Of a stretch of 64,000 nt of DNA, positions 34,979 through 44,723 are shown in pieces. Every line of letters starts with the position of its first letter. Within the stretch, counting starts at the first letter, position 1. The stretch lies in contig SFJE01000001.1 in the NCBI GenBank assembly GCA_004555175.1, positions 38,780 to 102,779 on the forward strand. Direction: 5' to 3'. The translations under genes were made by a program, and so were the position numbers. The stretch is from Lentisphaeraceae bacterium. GTDB lineage: Bacteria; Verrucomicrobiota; Kiritimatiellia; RFP12; DVOR01. The notes under the pieces were generated by a model. It was not told the origin of the DNA, made no database searches, and saw only the letters and a program-made list of their open reading frames with translations.

Positions 34979-36199
34979 TTAGGGTTGGGCAAAGAGGAGG
35001 GCGGTGTTGACGCCGCCGAAGGCGAAGTTGTGCGAGGCCACAAGGTCGGTCTGGAGGGCACGGCCTTCGCCCATAATGAAGTCGAGCTCGCCGCAGGCGG
35101 GGTCGGGGTCGGTGAGGTTGAGGTTCGGGGGGAACCAGGCGTTGCGCATGGACTCGATGGCGAGGATGGCCTCGATGGAACCGCAGGCGCCGAGGGCGTG
35201 GCCGATGTAGGACTTGAGGGTGGAGATGGGGGTGCCCTTGCCGTAGACGGTGGCGGTGGCGGTGCCTTCGGCCACGTCGCCTCGGTCGGTGGCGGTGCCG
35301 TGGGCGCTGATGTAACCGATCTCTTCGGGGCGGCGGTGGGCGTCTTCAAGGGCCAAGCGCATGGCAGTGGCCATTGTCTCGGCGTTGGGCTGGGTGACGT
35401 GGCGGCCATCGGTGTTGGTGCCAAAGCCGACGACCTCGGCGAGGATGGTGGCGCCACGGGCGAGGGCGTGGTCGCGTTCTTCTAGAATGAGGGCACCGGC
35501 CCCTTCGCCGATGACCAGACCATCGCGGTTACGGTCGAAGGCGCGGGGGGTGGTCTTGGGCGCGTCGTTGCGGCGGCTGGTGGCGAAGAGGGTGTCGAAG
35601 ACGATGACCTGGGTGGGGTTGAAGGACTCGGCACCACCGGCGATCATCACATCCTGCTGGCCGGCGCGGATAGCTTCGTAGGCTAGGCCGATGGAGAGCG
35701 AGCCTGAGGTGCAGGCGGTGTTGGTTGGGAAGATGCGCCCGGTCGTGCCGAAGTGAACCGAGAGGTTGACGGCGATGGTCTGGGGCATCATCTTGATGTA
35801 GGTGGCGCTGGTGACGTTGCGCACCACATGGTCGGCCAGGACGGAGTAGAAGTCCATGAGCGCATCGCAGTTGCCTGAACAGGAGCCGAAGGCGATGCCG
35901 GTGCGGCCGCTCTTGAGGATGGGGTCATCGAGGAGCCCGGCTTGGGTGAGGGCCTGCTCGGCGGCGTTGAGCGAGAGAACCGATTCGCGCCCCATCGTGC
36001 GGATGACGCGGCGGTTGTAGCGCTCGGGGTAGTCGAAGTGCGCGGGGGCCCAGAGCGCCGTTTGCATCCCCTGATAGCCTTGCAGCTCCTCCGAGCGCTC
36101 GACGGCATTCTCGAGCTTGTGCAGACGCGCGAAGGCCGTGGGCACATCGTTGCCCAGAGCCGAGATGAGACCATAACCAGTGATGACGACGCGGCGCAT
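34979..36199 (-). CDS. Beta-ketoacyl-ACP synthase (KAS II type)
   Basis: 406-aa condensing enzyme, complete: catalytic Cys in NTACTSGS, His in SAHGTATDRGD, second His in VASHNFAFGG, plus SYIGHALGACGSIEA. Extends the polyene chain using malonyl-ACP. The start at 36199 (MRRVVITGYG) overlaps the fabG-like stop in TAATG; a longer open frame upstream belongs to the other frame of that gene. Confidence 0.93.
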   Translation of the reverse strand: MRRVVITGYGLISALGNDVPTAFARLHKLENAVERSEELQGYQGMQTALWAPAHFDYPERYNRRVIRTMGRESVLSLNAAEQALTQAGLLDDPILKSGRTGIAFGSCSGNCDALMDFYSVLADHVVRNVTSATYIKMMPQTIAVNLSVHFGTTGRIFPTNTACTSGSLSIGLAYEAIRAGQQDVMIAGGAESFNPTQVIVFDTLFATSRRNDAPKTTPRAFDRNRDGLVIGEGAGALILEERDHALARGATILAEVVGFGTNTDGRHVTQPNAETMATAMRLALEDAHRRPEEIGYISAHGTATDRGDVAEGTATATVYGKGTPISTLKSYIGHALGACGSIEAILAIESMRNAWFPPNLNLTDPDPACGELDFIMGEGRALQTDLVASHNFAFGGVNTALLFAQP

Positions 36200-36927
36200 T
36201 AGAACATTCCTCCATTGACGGAAATGACTTGGCGAGTGATGTAGGCAGCCTCCTCCGAGAGCAGGAAGGCCACGAGCCCGGCCACCTCTTCGGGCTTGCC
36301 CAGGCGGCGCATGGGAATGGCGGAGCGGACCTCCTCCAGCGGCAGTTCGGCGGTCATATCCGTCTCGATAATGCCTGGGGCGATGGCGTTGACGGTGATG
36401 CCACGCTTGGCGACTTCCACGGCCAAGGCCTTGACTGCGCCGATGATGCCGGCTTTGGCCGCCGAGTAGTTCACCTGCCCGCGGTTGCCCACCAGCCCGG
36501 AGACCGAGGAGAGGGCCACGATGCGTCCGCGGATGCGCGCGCTGATCATCGGCATCACGATGGGTTTGAGGACGTTGTAGAGGCCGTCGAGGTCGGTACG
36601 CAGGACGCGGTCCCACATGTCGCCCTCCAAGATGGGGAAGGGGGCGTCGTCGGCAATGCCCGCGTTGCAGACCACGCCGTAGTAACAGCCGTTGCGCTCG
36701 ATGTCCTCGGTGATGGCGGCGGCGGTGGCTTCGCGGTCGGCGCAATCGAACTGCAGGCAGGTGCCCGAGCAGCCGAGGGGGGCAAGTTCGGCGGCGAGCG
36801 CGGTCAGGCGGTCAATGCCCGAGCGGCAGTGGAGGACGGGGTCGTAACCGCACTGGGCGAGCTTACGGGCGATGGCTTGGCCGATACCGCGGCTGGCGCC
36901 GGTAACGAGAACGCGTTTGGGGGACAT
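36199..36927 (-). CDS. 3-oxoacyl-ACP reductase (FabG-like, polyene cluster)
   Basis: 242-aa SDR ketoreductase. Cofactor loop TGASRGIGQAIA at residues 9-20, CNAGIADD, Ser/Tyr/Lys catalytic set in LSSVSGLVGNRGQVNYSAAKAG, and the C-terminal ISVNGGMF. In aryl-polyene synthesis the ketoreductase reduces each beta-keto unit before dehydration. It sits between the two KAS genes. Confidence 0.93.
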   Translation of the reverse strand: MSPKRVLVTGASRGIGQAIARKLAQCGYDPVLHCRSGIDRLTALAAELAPLGCSGTCLQFDCADREATAAAITEDIERNGCYYGVVCNAGIADDAPFPILEGDMWDRVLRTDLDGLYNVLKPIVMPMISARIRGRIVALSSVSGLVGNRGQVNYSAAKAGIIGAVKALAVEVAKRGITVNAIAPGIIETDMTAELPLEEVRSAIPMRRLGKPEEVAGLVAFLLSEEAAYITRQVISVNGGMF

Positions 36928-36957
36928 AAGCAGAACTCCTTGAGGGGGGATGGGCGG

Positions 36958-38619
36958 CTAGAAGGCGGAGATTTCGCCCGCAGCGAATTGGGCGAGCTGT
37001 TCGGGCTCCGGTCGGAAGACGTTGAGGTTGGCCTCGGCGCAGAGCAGCCCGGCATCGTCGGTGATGGTGGCCTGGAAGGAGGCGAAGGACTCATCGGAGA
37101 AGAGGGAGGTGACGGCGATGGTGTAGCAGCGGCCAGGCTCGAAGCGCGCGAGGGCGAGCTTGAGGCGGCGCGTGCCGAGGAAGAAGCCTACGCGCGGCGT
37201 TTGGCCAGCCCGGCGGTCGCGGAGCCCCACATAGGCCGCCACGGTTTGGGCCATATACTCCACCGAGGCGCAGGGCGGCACGCCACCGAGTTCGCCATCG
37301 TAGAGGAGGTCGCGCTCCGAGGGCACCACCCACGCGCGGAAGGGCGCGCCCTCCGCCTCGGAGAAGGAGGCCGGGTCGTAGCCCGAGAGCAGGCTCATCG
37401 GCGCGCGGTGGGGGAGGAGATCGTCGAGGCTGTAGGTCGGGGGCGGGGGAACTTCCGGGGCGGCGGCTTCGCGGCGGCGGAGGATGAGGGTCGCGTTGCT
37501 GCCGCCGAAGGCAAAGGCGTTGGAGAGGACCGTGCGCGGCACGGGAGCCCCGGGGCGGGCAATGGGCAGGCGCGGGAGCTCGGGATCGAGCGCGCTGTCG
37601 GGGACGGGGTGGGGGAAGGCCGGCGCGCGGTGGGTGAGCATCAGGTAGCAGAGGGCGGCTTCGATGGCGCCGGCGGCGCCGAGGGTGTGGCCGGTCAGGG
37701 GCTTGGTGGAGGAGCAGCAGGGCGCGTGTTCGCCAAAGAGCGTGGCGATGGCGGCGCACTCCATCTTGTCGTTGTAGGGGGTGCCGGTGCCGTGGAGGTT
37801 GATGTAGTCCACGGCTTCCGGCGCGAGATGGGCATCCTCCAGGGCTGCGCGCATTGCGGCCAGGGCGCCGCGTCCGTTGGGTTCGGGGGCGGTGAGGTGA
37901 TAGGCATCGGAGCTCTCGCCCACGCCAGCGAGCTCAATCTCTCCGCGCCCGGACTCCATAATAAAGAGGGCGGCCCCTTCGCCGAGGTTGATGCCATCGC
38001 GCCCGGCTGCGAGCGGTTGTGTGGGCTGGGTGCTCAAGGCTTCGAGGGCGAAGAAGCCGCCTTGAACGGTTCGCGCAAAGCTATCGACCCCACCGACGAT
38101 GACGGCCTGGCAGGCGCCCGAGGTGATGAGGTTGCGTGCGGAGGCGAAGACCTTGGCACTGGAGGAGCAGGCAGTGGAGACTGCGTAGGCTGGACCCCGA
38201 AGCCAGAGTGCATCGCGTAAATAGCGGGCCGGAGTGGACATATCAATCACATCGGGCAGGGCGGTGAACTCCTCCATCGTGGAGTTGCTGGTGCCGAGGA
38301 CCACGCCGATACGCTCAGCGGGGACGCGCGCGAGCAGCGCTTGGATGGCCTCCTGAATCTGCGCGATGACCACATCCAATAGCTGCAGACAGCGGGGTTT
38401 GCGGTCCGGGTCGTGGCGCAACTCGCGCTCGGGCAGGGGCAGGTCGGGGCAGAAGCCGAAGGGCGAGCTCTCGCCATTGGGGAGCAACCCCTCCACGCGC
38501 AACATGCCGTCGCGCGACATCGCTTCGGCATTGCGCAGGATGGTTTCGGGGTCTGAGCCCAAGGCGCAGGTCAGGCCCAGGGCGGTGAGGCCGATGTAAG
38601 GAGAAGGTTGGTCAGCCAT
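36958..38619 (-). CDS. Fused beta-ketoacyl synthase / 3-hydroxyacyl-ACP dehydratase
   Basis: 553-aa two-domain protein. Residues ~1-395 are a ketoacyl synthase with catalytic Cys in STACSSSAK, NLHGTGTPYNDKME, KPLTGHTLGAAGAIEA and NAFAFGGSN. Residues ~405-553 are a hotdog-fold dehydratase of the ApeP type (LLPHRAPMSLLSGYD with the catalytic His, then GGVPPCASVEYMAQTVAAY). In described aryl-polyene clusters these are separate KAS and dehydratase proteins; here they form one chain. Eight bases overlap with the preceding exporter gene. Confidence 0.88.
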   Translation of the reverse strand: MADQPSPYIGLTALGLTCALGSDPETILRNAEAMSRDGMLRVEGLLPNGESSPFGFCPDLPLPERELRHDPDRKPRCLQLLDVVIAQIQEAIQALLARVPAERIGVVLGTSNSTMEEFTALPDVIDMSTPARYLRDALWLRGPAYAVSTACSSSAKVFASARNLITSGACQAVIVGGVDSFARTVQGGFFALEALSTQPTQPLAAGRDGINLGEGAALFIMESGRGEIELAGVGESSDAYHLTAPEPNGRGALAAMRAALEDAHLAPEAVDYINLHGTGTPYNDKMECAAIATLFGEHAPCCSSTKPLTGHTLGAAGAIEAALCYLMLTHRAPAFPHPVPDSALDPELPRLPIARPGAPVPRTVLSNAFAFGGSNATLILRRREAAAPEVPPPPTYSLDDLLPHRAPMSLLSGYDPASFSEAEGAPFRAWVVPSERDLLYDGELGGVPPCASVEYMAQTVAAYVGLRDRRAGQTPRVGFFLGTRRLKLALARFEPGRCYTIAVTSLFSDESFASFQATITDDAGLLCAEANLNVFRPEPEQLAQFAAGEISAF

Positions 38620-41596
38620 TGCGCGGGGATTCCTTTTCGTCTGCGCTCGCGTCGTTCCACTGGAACCACTGATCGGGATAGGCCTGCGCTAGGGGGTCGA
38701 GCGCAGCTACAAATTGTTCGGCCACCGCCTCGGCCGTTGGCCCGGGCAACTCGCGGGCAATGAGGCGGTAGGTGTGGGCCTTGAGGCGAAGGCAGGCCAC
38801 AAAGTAGATGGGGTGACCGAGCGCGTGGGCTAGACGGAAGGTGCCCACCGGGAAGGGGCGCTCGCGTCCGCAGAAGCGCCGCATCACCTGGCGGCCGAAG
38901 GGCGCATCGCCGGCCATCAAGACGCAGTCGCCCGCATCGAGTGCGTCCCCCGCCGCCATCGTCTCGCCAATCCCGAAGGCCGCCACTGGGTGGATGCGCA
39001 CGTTCTGGCGGCGGAAGTGGCGGAGGTAGAAGCGGTTGAAGACGGCGGTCTGCTCCAGGCGCATAAAGGCGTGGGTGACCACCGAGGTTTCGGCCAGCGC
39101 GGGGAGCACCTCGATACAGCCAAGGTGGGAGGAAACGAAGAAGACGCCACGCCGGGCAGAGACCGCCTCCAGGAAGCGCTGCGTCTCGGGCGAGGCCTCG
39201 GGGAGGATGCGCACGCGGGCCTTGGTGTCGGTCATCACGGCGAACTTATCGACCATCCCGGAGACGAAGTTGCAGAAGCACCGGTAGGTGCGCGTTCGCC
39301 GCCGGACCGCGGGCGAGGCGAGGTAGGCCGTGGTGGAAGCCACCTGCGCAAAGAACGCGAGCACGCGCAGGCCGAAGAGGCGGTGGCTGAGCCACAGCAA
39401 TTCTAGCCCGATGGCCGAGGCTGCAAACTCGCTCTGCGGCGGCTGCACTTCGGTCTTGCGCGGCGGGAAGAGGAGTCGCGCGAGGGTGTAGGCCACCGTC
39501 AGGCCGATGGCAAAGGTTTCGCCAAGCGACCGCACCAGCGCAAAGGAGACGCACGCGAGCGCCCCAAAGCCCGTTAGGCTCGTTAAGAAGGAACAGGTGA
39601 CCGGCTTACGCGCCTCCCCCGGCGAAGCGCTCAGGAAGATGGCGTAGTCTAGCGCCATCCCAATGAGCATAAAGCACGCGAGCAGGTGGAAGAGGTTGAC
39701 CGGCTCGCCGCGCAGTGTCAAGACCGAGAAGACCGCCCCCACCGCGCAGAGCGGCGGCAAGAGCAGGCGCAGCGCCCGCCGCCCAAAGAGTCCAAAGAGC
39801 AGCGCCACCAAGGGCACGGCCACAATTCCTAGAAGCCAGAGCGTCCGCCGCTGGCAGCGCGAGAGGAAGTCGGCCAGGGCGGCTTGCGGGGCGTATCGGC
39901 GGATGCCTTCGGGCAGGTCGCCGGTGGGCAGGTTGGCGCAGGGGATGAGGGTGTAGAGGCGGTCGGGTGTTTCGATGAGGAAGATGAGGCGCAGGAGTAC
40001 GGGGAGGGTGGCGGGGTCCCAGGGCTCTGGCACGGCGGCGGCCTCCAGCGCGGGCGTTTCCTCCAAGAACTCGGCGAAGGACGCCTTGGCCTCGCGGGCG
40101 AAGGCGGTCATCAGTGCGCCATCGGCCTGCCGGCGGGTGAGCGAGGGGAGAAAGCTGGCCAGGTGAGCCATCTGCGGCGGCAGGTTCAACGCCTCAATCC
40201 GCTCCAGAAGCGCTTCCAGCGTTTGGGCCTCAACGAGCAAGAGCCCCGCTTCAGGGGTGTCCAGACCGCTCAGCCTGCGGAAGTCGCGCTCAGCTTGAGC
40301 GAGTTCTGGCGGTGGCGTGTGTAACTGCTTAATCTCGGTGCCAAAGTGCACCCAAGCCAAGGGGAGAAGCGAGAGCGCGCAGAGCACTGCAATCGCGCCT
40401 TTGCGCCAGGCTCGCATCGGACCGGGTTCGGGGTCGACTCGGCCCGGGGCCGGGGTTGAGCCAGGCCGGATGCAGAAAACGGCGACGAGTGCGGCGAGGA
40501 GACCCGCGCCGATGAAGCAGGCACTTTGGGCCAGCAGGGAGATCCCCGAACAGGCCAAGGGCAAGAGGGCCAGTTCAGTGGTCAGGCAGGAGGCCGCCAG
40601 GTTCCGGCGCGTGAGGCGCGGGTTGTCACGCGCAAGCAGCCCGTGGAAGGCGTAGTCAATGGTCAGCCCCAAGAGCGTGGTGGCCAGCACGCCCGAGAGG
40701 ACGTGCAGCGTACGGAAGCAGAGGAGCGTGGCCAGAGCCCCGGCCAAGGCCGAGCAGGCGAGCACCCAGGCCATCTGCGGCAAAAAGCGCACCGACCGGA
40801 AGGCCCAAGCCGCCACCGCCGCAATCGCCAGGAGCGAGAAGAGGGAGAGCAGGGTGATTTCACGGCGGCAACGCCCTGCTACGGCCGCTGTATGGAGCGG
40901 GGCTCCGCTCAGGGCCAGGGTGACCCCGGGGCGCTCGACGCGCGTTTTGAGGGCGTAGAGGCTGTCGACCACCGGGGCCAACGCGGCCGGACTGTCGGCC
41001 AACCCTTCGCGGAGGGAGAGGGTGACAAGGATGGCCGTGCGATCGCCATCGCGGGCCGTCAAGAAGCCGTTGGCCGAGGGCTTCCACGCCCCGTAGGCCA
41101 GCGGGAGGGCGGTGAGAAAGCGCTGAAGGAAGCCGTAGGGATCGGCTTCAAGGGGGACCCACCGCGGCGCAGGAGAGAAGAGTTCGGCTTGTGCTTGGGC
41201 CAAGACCGCGGCGTTATTGCCGGAAGCTAGGCGCGCGCGATCCGCTGCCGAGAGCAGGCCCGCTGGGTGGGCGATATAGAAGTCGAGCAACTCGCCGATG
41301 GCCGCCTCTTGCTGTTCACCGCCTGTACCAAGCCCCACGCGTAGGCGGACCTCGGCAAAGGGTGCGCGGTCAAGCCCCGCCACAAAGGCCTCGGCGCACG
41401 CCTGGGCTTGGGCTTCATCGGAGGCCGAGGCAACTGCTTGGATCTTGCCCGAGCCGCGCGCGGCCACCGCCGCCGGAATGGCGCCATACTCTCCGCCAAC
41501 CAAGGCCAGAAGCGAGGTCTCAAAGACCGGCTTGCGCACCCAGAAGGTGGCGAGCACGGCCAGGGTCAGCAGAAGGAGGGCGAGCAGACGCTTCAT
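38612..41596 (-). CDS. Fused MMPL/RND-like exporter and LpxL-type acyltransferase
   Basis: 994-aa membrane protein. Residues ~1-710 are an MMPL/RND-type predicted exporter: N-terminal helix, periplasmic loop, a six-helix block with LTIDYAFHGLLA, a second loop and a second helix block with GMALDYAIFLSAS. Residues ~715-994 form a lysophospholipid (LpxL/HtrB-like) acyltransferase domain: FVSSHLGCIEVLPALAE (H-x-G/L-D/E-type active site), ALDAGDCVLMAGDAPFG, FPVGTFRLAHALGHPIYFVACLR. The two functions are usually separate genes in aryl-polyene clusters. ATG 41596 begins the first helix and overlaps the LolA-like stop. Confidence 0.88.
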   Translation of the reverse strand: MKRLLALLLLTLAVLATFWVRKPVFETSLLALVGGEYGAIPAAVAARGSGKIQAVASASDEAQAQACAEAFVAGLDRAPFAEVRLRVGLGTGGEQQEAAIGELLDFYIAHPAGLLSAADRARLASGNNAAVLAQAQAELFSPAPRWVPLEADPYGFLQRFLTALPLAYGAWKPSANGFLTARDGDRTAILVTLSLREGLADSPAALAPVVDSLYALKTRVERPGVTLALSGAPLHTAAVAGRCRREITLLSLFSLLAIAAVAAWAFRSVRFLPQMAWVLACSALAGALATLLCFRTLHVLSGVLATTLLGLTIDYAFHGLLARDNPRLTRRNLAASCLTTELALLPLACSGISLLAQSACFIGAGLLAALVAVFCIRPGSTPAPGRVDPEPGPMRAWRKGAIAVLCALSLLPLAWVHFGTEIKQLHTPPPELAQAERDFRRLSGLDTPEAGLLLVEAQTLEALLERIEALNLPPQMAHLASFLPSLTRRQADGALMTAFAREAKASFAEFLEETPALEAAAVPEPWDPATLPVLLRLIFLIETPDRLYTLIPCANLPTGDLPEGIRRYAPQAALADFLSRCQRRTLWLLGIVAVPLVALLFGLFGRRALRLLLPPLCAVGAVFSVLTLRGEPVNLFHLLACFMLIGMALDYAIFLSASPGEARKPVTCSFLTSLTGFGALACVSFALVRSLGETFAIGLTVAYTLARLLFPPRKTEVQPPQSEFAASAIGLELLWLSHRLFGLRVLAFFAQVASTTAYLASPAVRRRTRTYRCFCNFVSGMVDKFAVMTDTKARVRILPEASPETQRFLEAVSARRGVFFVSSHLGCIEVLPALAETSVVTHAFMRLEQTAVFNRFYLRHFRRQNVRIHPVAAFGIGETMAAGDALDAGDCVLMAGDAPFGRQVMRRFCGRERPFPVGTFRLAHALGHPIYFVACLRLKAHTYRLIARELPGPTAEAVAEQFVAALDPLAQAYPDQWFQWNDASADEKESPRNG

Positions 41597-42228
41597 TCGG
41601 TCGGCGCAGCTCCGGGGGTGTCCGCCGGCCACAGACGGTGTGTGGCGCGGCCAAGTTCGGTGAAGTGCAGGTGAATGCGCGTGCCATCCGGGGCGAGGAG
41701 TTCGGCCTCGGTGAGCGTTTCACCGCCGGAGAGGCGTACCTCCTCGAAGAGCCGCCGGGCTTGGCGGATGGGCGTCAGGCGCAGGGACCACTGTCCCTCG
41801 GGGGCGGGAAGGGGCTCGACAGCGCTGACGAGGTCATCAAAGGCGGCCTCTTCTCCTCGGGCGAAGGCGGCGGTGAGAGCGCTGATGCGCGCGTAGTGGG
41901 GGAGGTCATCGGCCGTCTTGGTGGAGGTGCCCTGCGCGGTGGCGAAGGTCATGGCCTCGGCGGTGATCGTGATGGTGTGCAGGAAGGGCGCTTCGGTGCG
42001 CCAGCAGATGCCGCGATCGCGGTGGCACGAGACGGTGCCCCGGCTTTTGAGCGGACGCTTGAGGGCCGGGGAGCGCTTTTCCATTGTCCAGCTGGCGTCG
42101 GCATCGAGGGCGCGGCGGAGGGCGAGGCGGCAGGCCTCGGCGGGCTCTGCTGCTTGGAGCAGACAGAAGGGGAGTGCGGCCACGAGCAGCAGGTGTGAGC
42201 GGAGGCGATGGAGGGCGGTGCGGAACAT
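41593..42228 (-). CDS. LolA-like outer-membrane lipoprotein carrier family protein
   Basis: 211-aa predicted exported protein: signal peptide (residues 1-26, HLLLVAALPFCLLQAAEPAEA), then a beta-rich LolA-like body (WTMEKRSPALKRPLKSRGTVSCHR ... FHTITITAEAMTF ... WSLRLTPIRQARRLFEEVRLSGG). LolA-type proteins are standard in aryl-polyene clusters and are thought to carry the lipid-linked product through the periplasm. ATG 42228 has AAAGG 7 nt upstream. Works next to the exporter gene with an ATGA overlap. Confidence 0.75.
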   Translation of the reverse strand: MFRTALHRLRSHLLLVAALPFCLLQAAEPAEACRLALRRALDADASWTMEKRSPALKRPLKSRGTVSCHRDRGICWRTEAPFLHTITITAEAMTFATAQGTSTKTADDLPHYARISALTAAFARGEEAAFDDLVSAVEPLPAPEGQWSLRLTPIRQARRLFEEVRLSGGETLTEAELLAPDGTRIHLHFTELGRATHRLWPADTPGAAPTE

Positions 42229-42259
42229 GCGTGGACCTTTCGGGCAAGCGGGTGGGGGC

Positions 42260-42676
42260 TTAGGCCCAGTCGGTGGCATCGAGCTGCGCAACGAAGGGAG
42301 CAGGGAGCTCGAAGAGGAGTTCACGCGAGGTGAGGCCGATGGCGGCCTGGCGCGTGGTGGCCTTGAGGCAGAGCGCGCCGCTCTCGGCATCGAGCACGCG
42401 GTAGTGCAGCACCAGGAGGTTGCGGTTTTCCCGCTCGCGCGTTACATGGATAGTGAGGCGCTGATTGAAGAGGCACGGGCGAATGTACTTGATGTTGAGC
42501 GAGACCACTGGCAGCAGGAAGCCCGCCGCCTCCATATCGCAATAGGTCAGCCCCTGCGCCTCGAAGTAGGCACAGCGCGCCTCCTCGAGATACTTGATGT
42601 AGTTACCGTGGTAGACCACGCGCATACTATCCACATCGTAGAACGGCACGCGCAAGGCGTAGGCAAAGGTTTTCAT
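42260..42676 (-). CDS. Acyl-CoA/acyl-ACP thioesterase (4HBT, YbgC/FadM-like)
   Basis: 138-aa hotdog thioesterase. Motif VPFYDVDSMRVVYHGNYIKYLEEAR with the catalytic Asp near residue 13, and VSLNIKYIRPCLFNQRL. Would release or edit acyl chains in polyene synthesis. The start at 42676 overlaps the glycosyltransferase stop. Confidence 0.85.
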   Translation of the reverse strand: MKTFAYALRVPFYDVDSMRVVYHGNYIKYLEEARCAYFEAQGLTYCDMEAAGFLLPVVSLNIKYIRPCLFNQRLTIHVTRERENRNLLVLHYRVLDAESGALCLKATTRQAAIGLTSRELLFELPAPFVAQLDATDWA

Positions 42677-43389
42677 TGCGCCCTCCTTCGGAAAAGCAAA
42701 CGGCAGAGGCGTTCGGCCAAGAGCCCGCTGTGCAGGCGCACGAAGGCCACGTTGTCGCGCACCATCCGGAAGTTTGAGACCCCGCCGGGCACATAGGCCA
42801 CGTGCACTGGAAAGGGCTTGATGCGCCCGCCGGCCCAGACCCAACGGACAATGACTTCAATGTCAAAGTCCATCCGCCGCCCGCGGATGTGCTTGGCCAC
42901 CTCTAGGAGCTTGGCCAGAGGGTAGGCCCGGCAACCGCACTGCGCGTCTTCGTGGCGCAGCCCGGTCTCCAGGCGAATCATCCAGCGCGTGAGGTTGCGG
43001 CCCTTCAGCCGCGCCTTGGGCACCTCCGGGCCGAAGAGGGGATAGCCCGAGTGCAGGATCTCGGGCTCGGCGGCCGCGGCGGCAATGAGCCCTTGGGCAT
43101 CTTCCAGACTGTGCTGACCGTCGGCATCGAGCTGCAAGGCGTGGGTGAAACCGGCTTCCAGGGCGGCTTGGGCCCCGGTCAGGAGCGCCGCGCCCTTGCC
43201 TCCGTTGCGCTCGCGCCGCACCACGCGCACATCGCCCCCCGGCACTGGCGCAAAGGCGAGCGGCGGCGCGTTTCCGTCATCTACCACCCAGACTGGCACG
43301 CCGGTGGCGCAGAGCGCGGGCAGGCGCTTGGCCAGGGCTTCGCCGTGGCGGTAGCAGGGCAGAAGCCAGACCGGGCGGAAGTCGCTCAC
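42673..43389 (-). CDS. Family 2 glycosyltransferase (polyene cluster)
   Basis: 238-aa GT-A fold glycosyltransferase: WVVDDGNAPP, RNGGKGAALLTGAQAALEAGFTHALQLDADGQH with the DxD metal motif, and an RRMDFDIEVIVRWVWAG acceptor segment. Residues typical of dolichyl-phosphate mannose synthase-like enzymes. In aryl-polyene clusters it may glycosylate the carrier lipid. No transmembrane domain at the C-terminus. Confidence 0.87.
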   Translation of the reverse strand: MSDFRPVWLLPCYRHGEALAKRLPALCATGVPVWVVDDGNAPPLAFAPVPGGDVRVVRRERNGGKGAALLTGAQAALEAGFTHALQLDADGQHSLEDAQGLIAAAAAEPEILHSGYPLFGPEVPKARLKGRNLTRWMIRLETGLRHEDAQCGCRAYPLAKLLEVAKHIRGRRMDFDIEVIVRWVWAGGRIKPFPVHVAYVPGGVSNFRMVRDNVAFVRLHSGLLAERLCRLLFRRRAQ

Positions 43390-44723
43390 GGCTGCGCCTC
43401 CGCCAGTTTGCCCGAGGCGCAGATTTCATCGCCGCGCGCCAAGGTGAAGGTAAAGGTCGCTCCTGCGCGGTCGATATGCAAGGTAAGCCACTGGCCGGGG
43501 CGGACCACCTGCCGGAACTTGAGCTGAGTGGCCCCGCCATCGGGCAGGACCCCGAAGGCTTGGCGGATCCAGCTGCGTATGAAGATAAGTTGCGCCACAC
43601 CGGGGAGGATCGCAAAGTCGGGGAAGTGCCCGGCAAAGAAGGGGTGGTCCGCCGGGAAGGCCGCGCGCAGGTCCAGGGAGCTCTCACTTTGCGTCAGCCC
43701 CTCGATGACCGGTTGCGGCCACGCGCCGGCGGCTGCGCGCTGGAGCTCTGCCACGGCCAACTTGCCGCGCGCGTTGTAGGGCAGGGCGTGGACAAAGCGG
43801 TAGCGCCGGGGGAGTGCCACCTCCGGGAGCCCCGCTTGCCGCCCCGCCTCACGCAGGGCGCGCTGGAGCGCGCCGTAACCTTGGGCGAGGAGCGCTTCGC
43901 GTCCGGCTGCCGTCAGCACGGCCAGGACCCAAATCCGCGTGATGCGCTCGCCCGAGGGGAAGGCGGCCGCCGCCTCGATCCACGGATGTGCGGTGAGGGC
44001 GGCCTCGACCTCATTCAAATCGACCCACTGCTCGAGCACCTTCACGCGCCGATCCTGCCGACCCAGCAAGCGAAAGCACCGCGGGTTATCGGGCTCGAAG
44101 ACTACGCCATCGCGCAACGTCCATGTGCCGCCCAAGCAGAAGGGCGAATATAGGGTGATGCCTTCGGTCGAGGGTTCGGCCTCTACGCCCTCAAAGAGCT
44201 CCCACGAGTCACCCTGAGCTTGTTGTCGCCAGGCTATGCTGCCGGTCTCAGTGGCGCCATAGATCTCCGTGGGGCAGGCGCCAAAACAGGCGGTTGCGCG
44301 CTGGGAGAGGGGGGCGGAGAGGAGACTGCCAGAGGTGACTACCGCGCGCACGGTGGGCTTCACCTGCACGTGCAGGGGGTGGTTGAGAAACTCGGCTAGA
44401 AAGGAGGGCGTGGTGATGAGGATAATCGGCCGATCGCCAGCGGCGGCTTGCTCGGCCAGAAAACTCTCGGGCGAGGGGACTTGGCGCACCTCCGCCGGCT
44501 TCACCAGGTCCATCAGGTAGCCCAGCCAGAGCGTGCCGTACATATGTTCGCGGGAGATGGTGCTGAGCACGCGTAGCTGCGCGGCATCGGCAAACCACGC
44601 GGCGAAGTGCTGCGCGAGCATTGCGGCATCGGCCATCAAGGTGCCTTCGGGCTTGGCGATCACCTTCGGGGCCCCGGTGCTGCCCGAGGTGCGAAACTCA
44701 ATCTGCTTTTCCACGGCGCACAC
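43386..44723 (-). CDS. Fused acyl/aryl-ACP ligase (ANL type) and hotdog dehydratase
   Basis: 445-aa protein. Residues ~1-325 are an AMP-forming ligase: TSGSTGAPK phosphate loop at residues ~12-20, EIYGATETGSIAWRQ, the LGRQDRRVKVLEQWVDLNEVE hinge and the LPYNARGKL catalytic lysine. Residues ~335-445 are an ApeI-like dehydratase domain (ADHPFFAGHFPDFAILPGVAQL). The phosphate loop is almost at the N-terminus, so the ~100-150 residues that precede it in most ANL enzymes are absent. Expected to load the aromatic starter on an ACP. Overlaps the preceding membrane-protein gene by 26 bp. Confidence 0.85.
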   Translation of the reverse strand: MCAVEKQIEFRTSGSTGAPKVIAKPEGTLMADAAMLAQHFAAWFADAAQLRVLSTISREHMYGTLWLGYLMDLVKPAEVRQVPSPESFLAEQAAAGDRPIILITTPSFLAEFLNHPLHVQVKPTVRAVVTSGSLLSAPLSQRATACFGACPTEIYGATETGSIAWRQQAQGDSWELFEGVEAEPSTEGITLYSPFCLGGTWTLRDGVVFEPDNPRCFRLLGRQDRRVKVLEQWVDLNEVEAALTAHPWIEAAAAFPSGERITRIWVLAVLTAAGREALLAQGYGALQRALREAGRQAGLPEVALPRRYRFVHALPYNARGKLAVAELQRAAAGAWPQPVIEGLTQSESSLDLRAAFPADHPFFAGHFPDFAILPGVAQLIFIRSWIRQAFGVLPDGGATQLKFRQVVRPGQWLTLHIDRAGATFTFTLARGDEICASGKLAEAQP

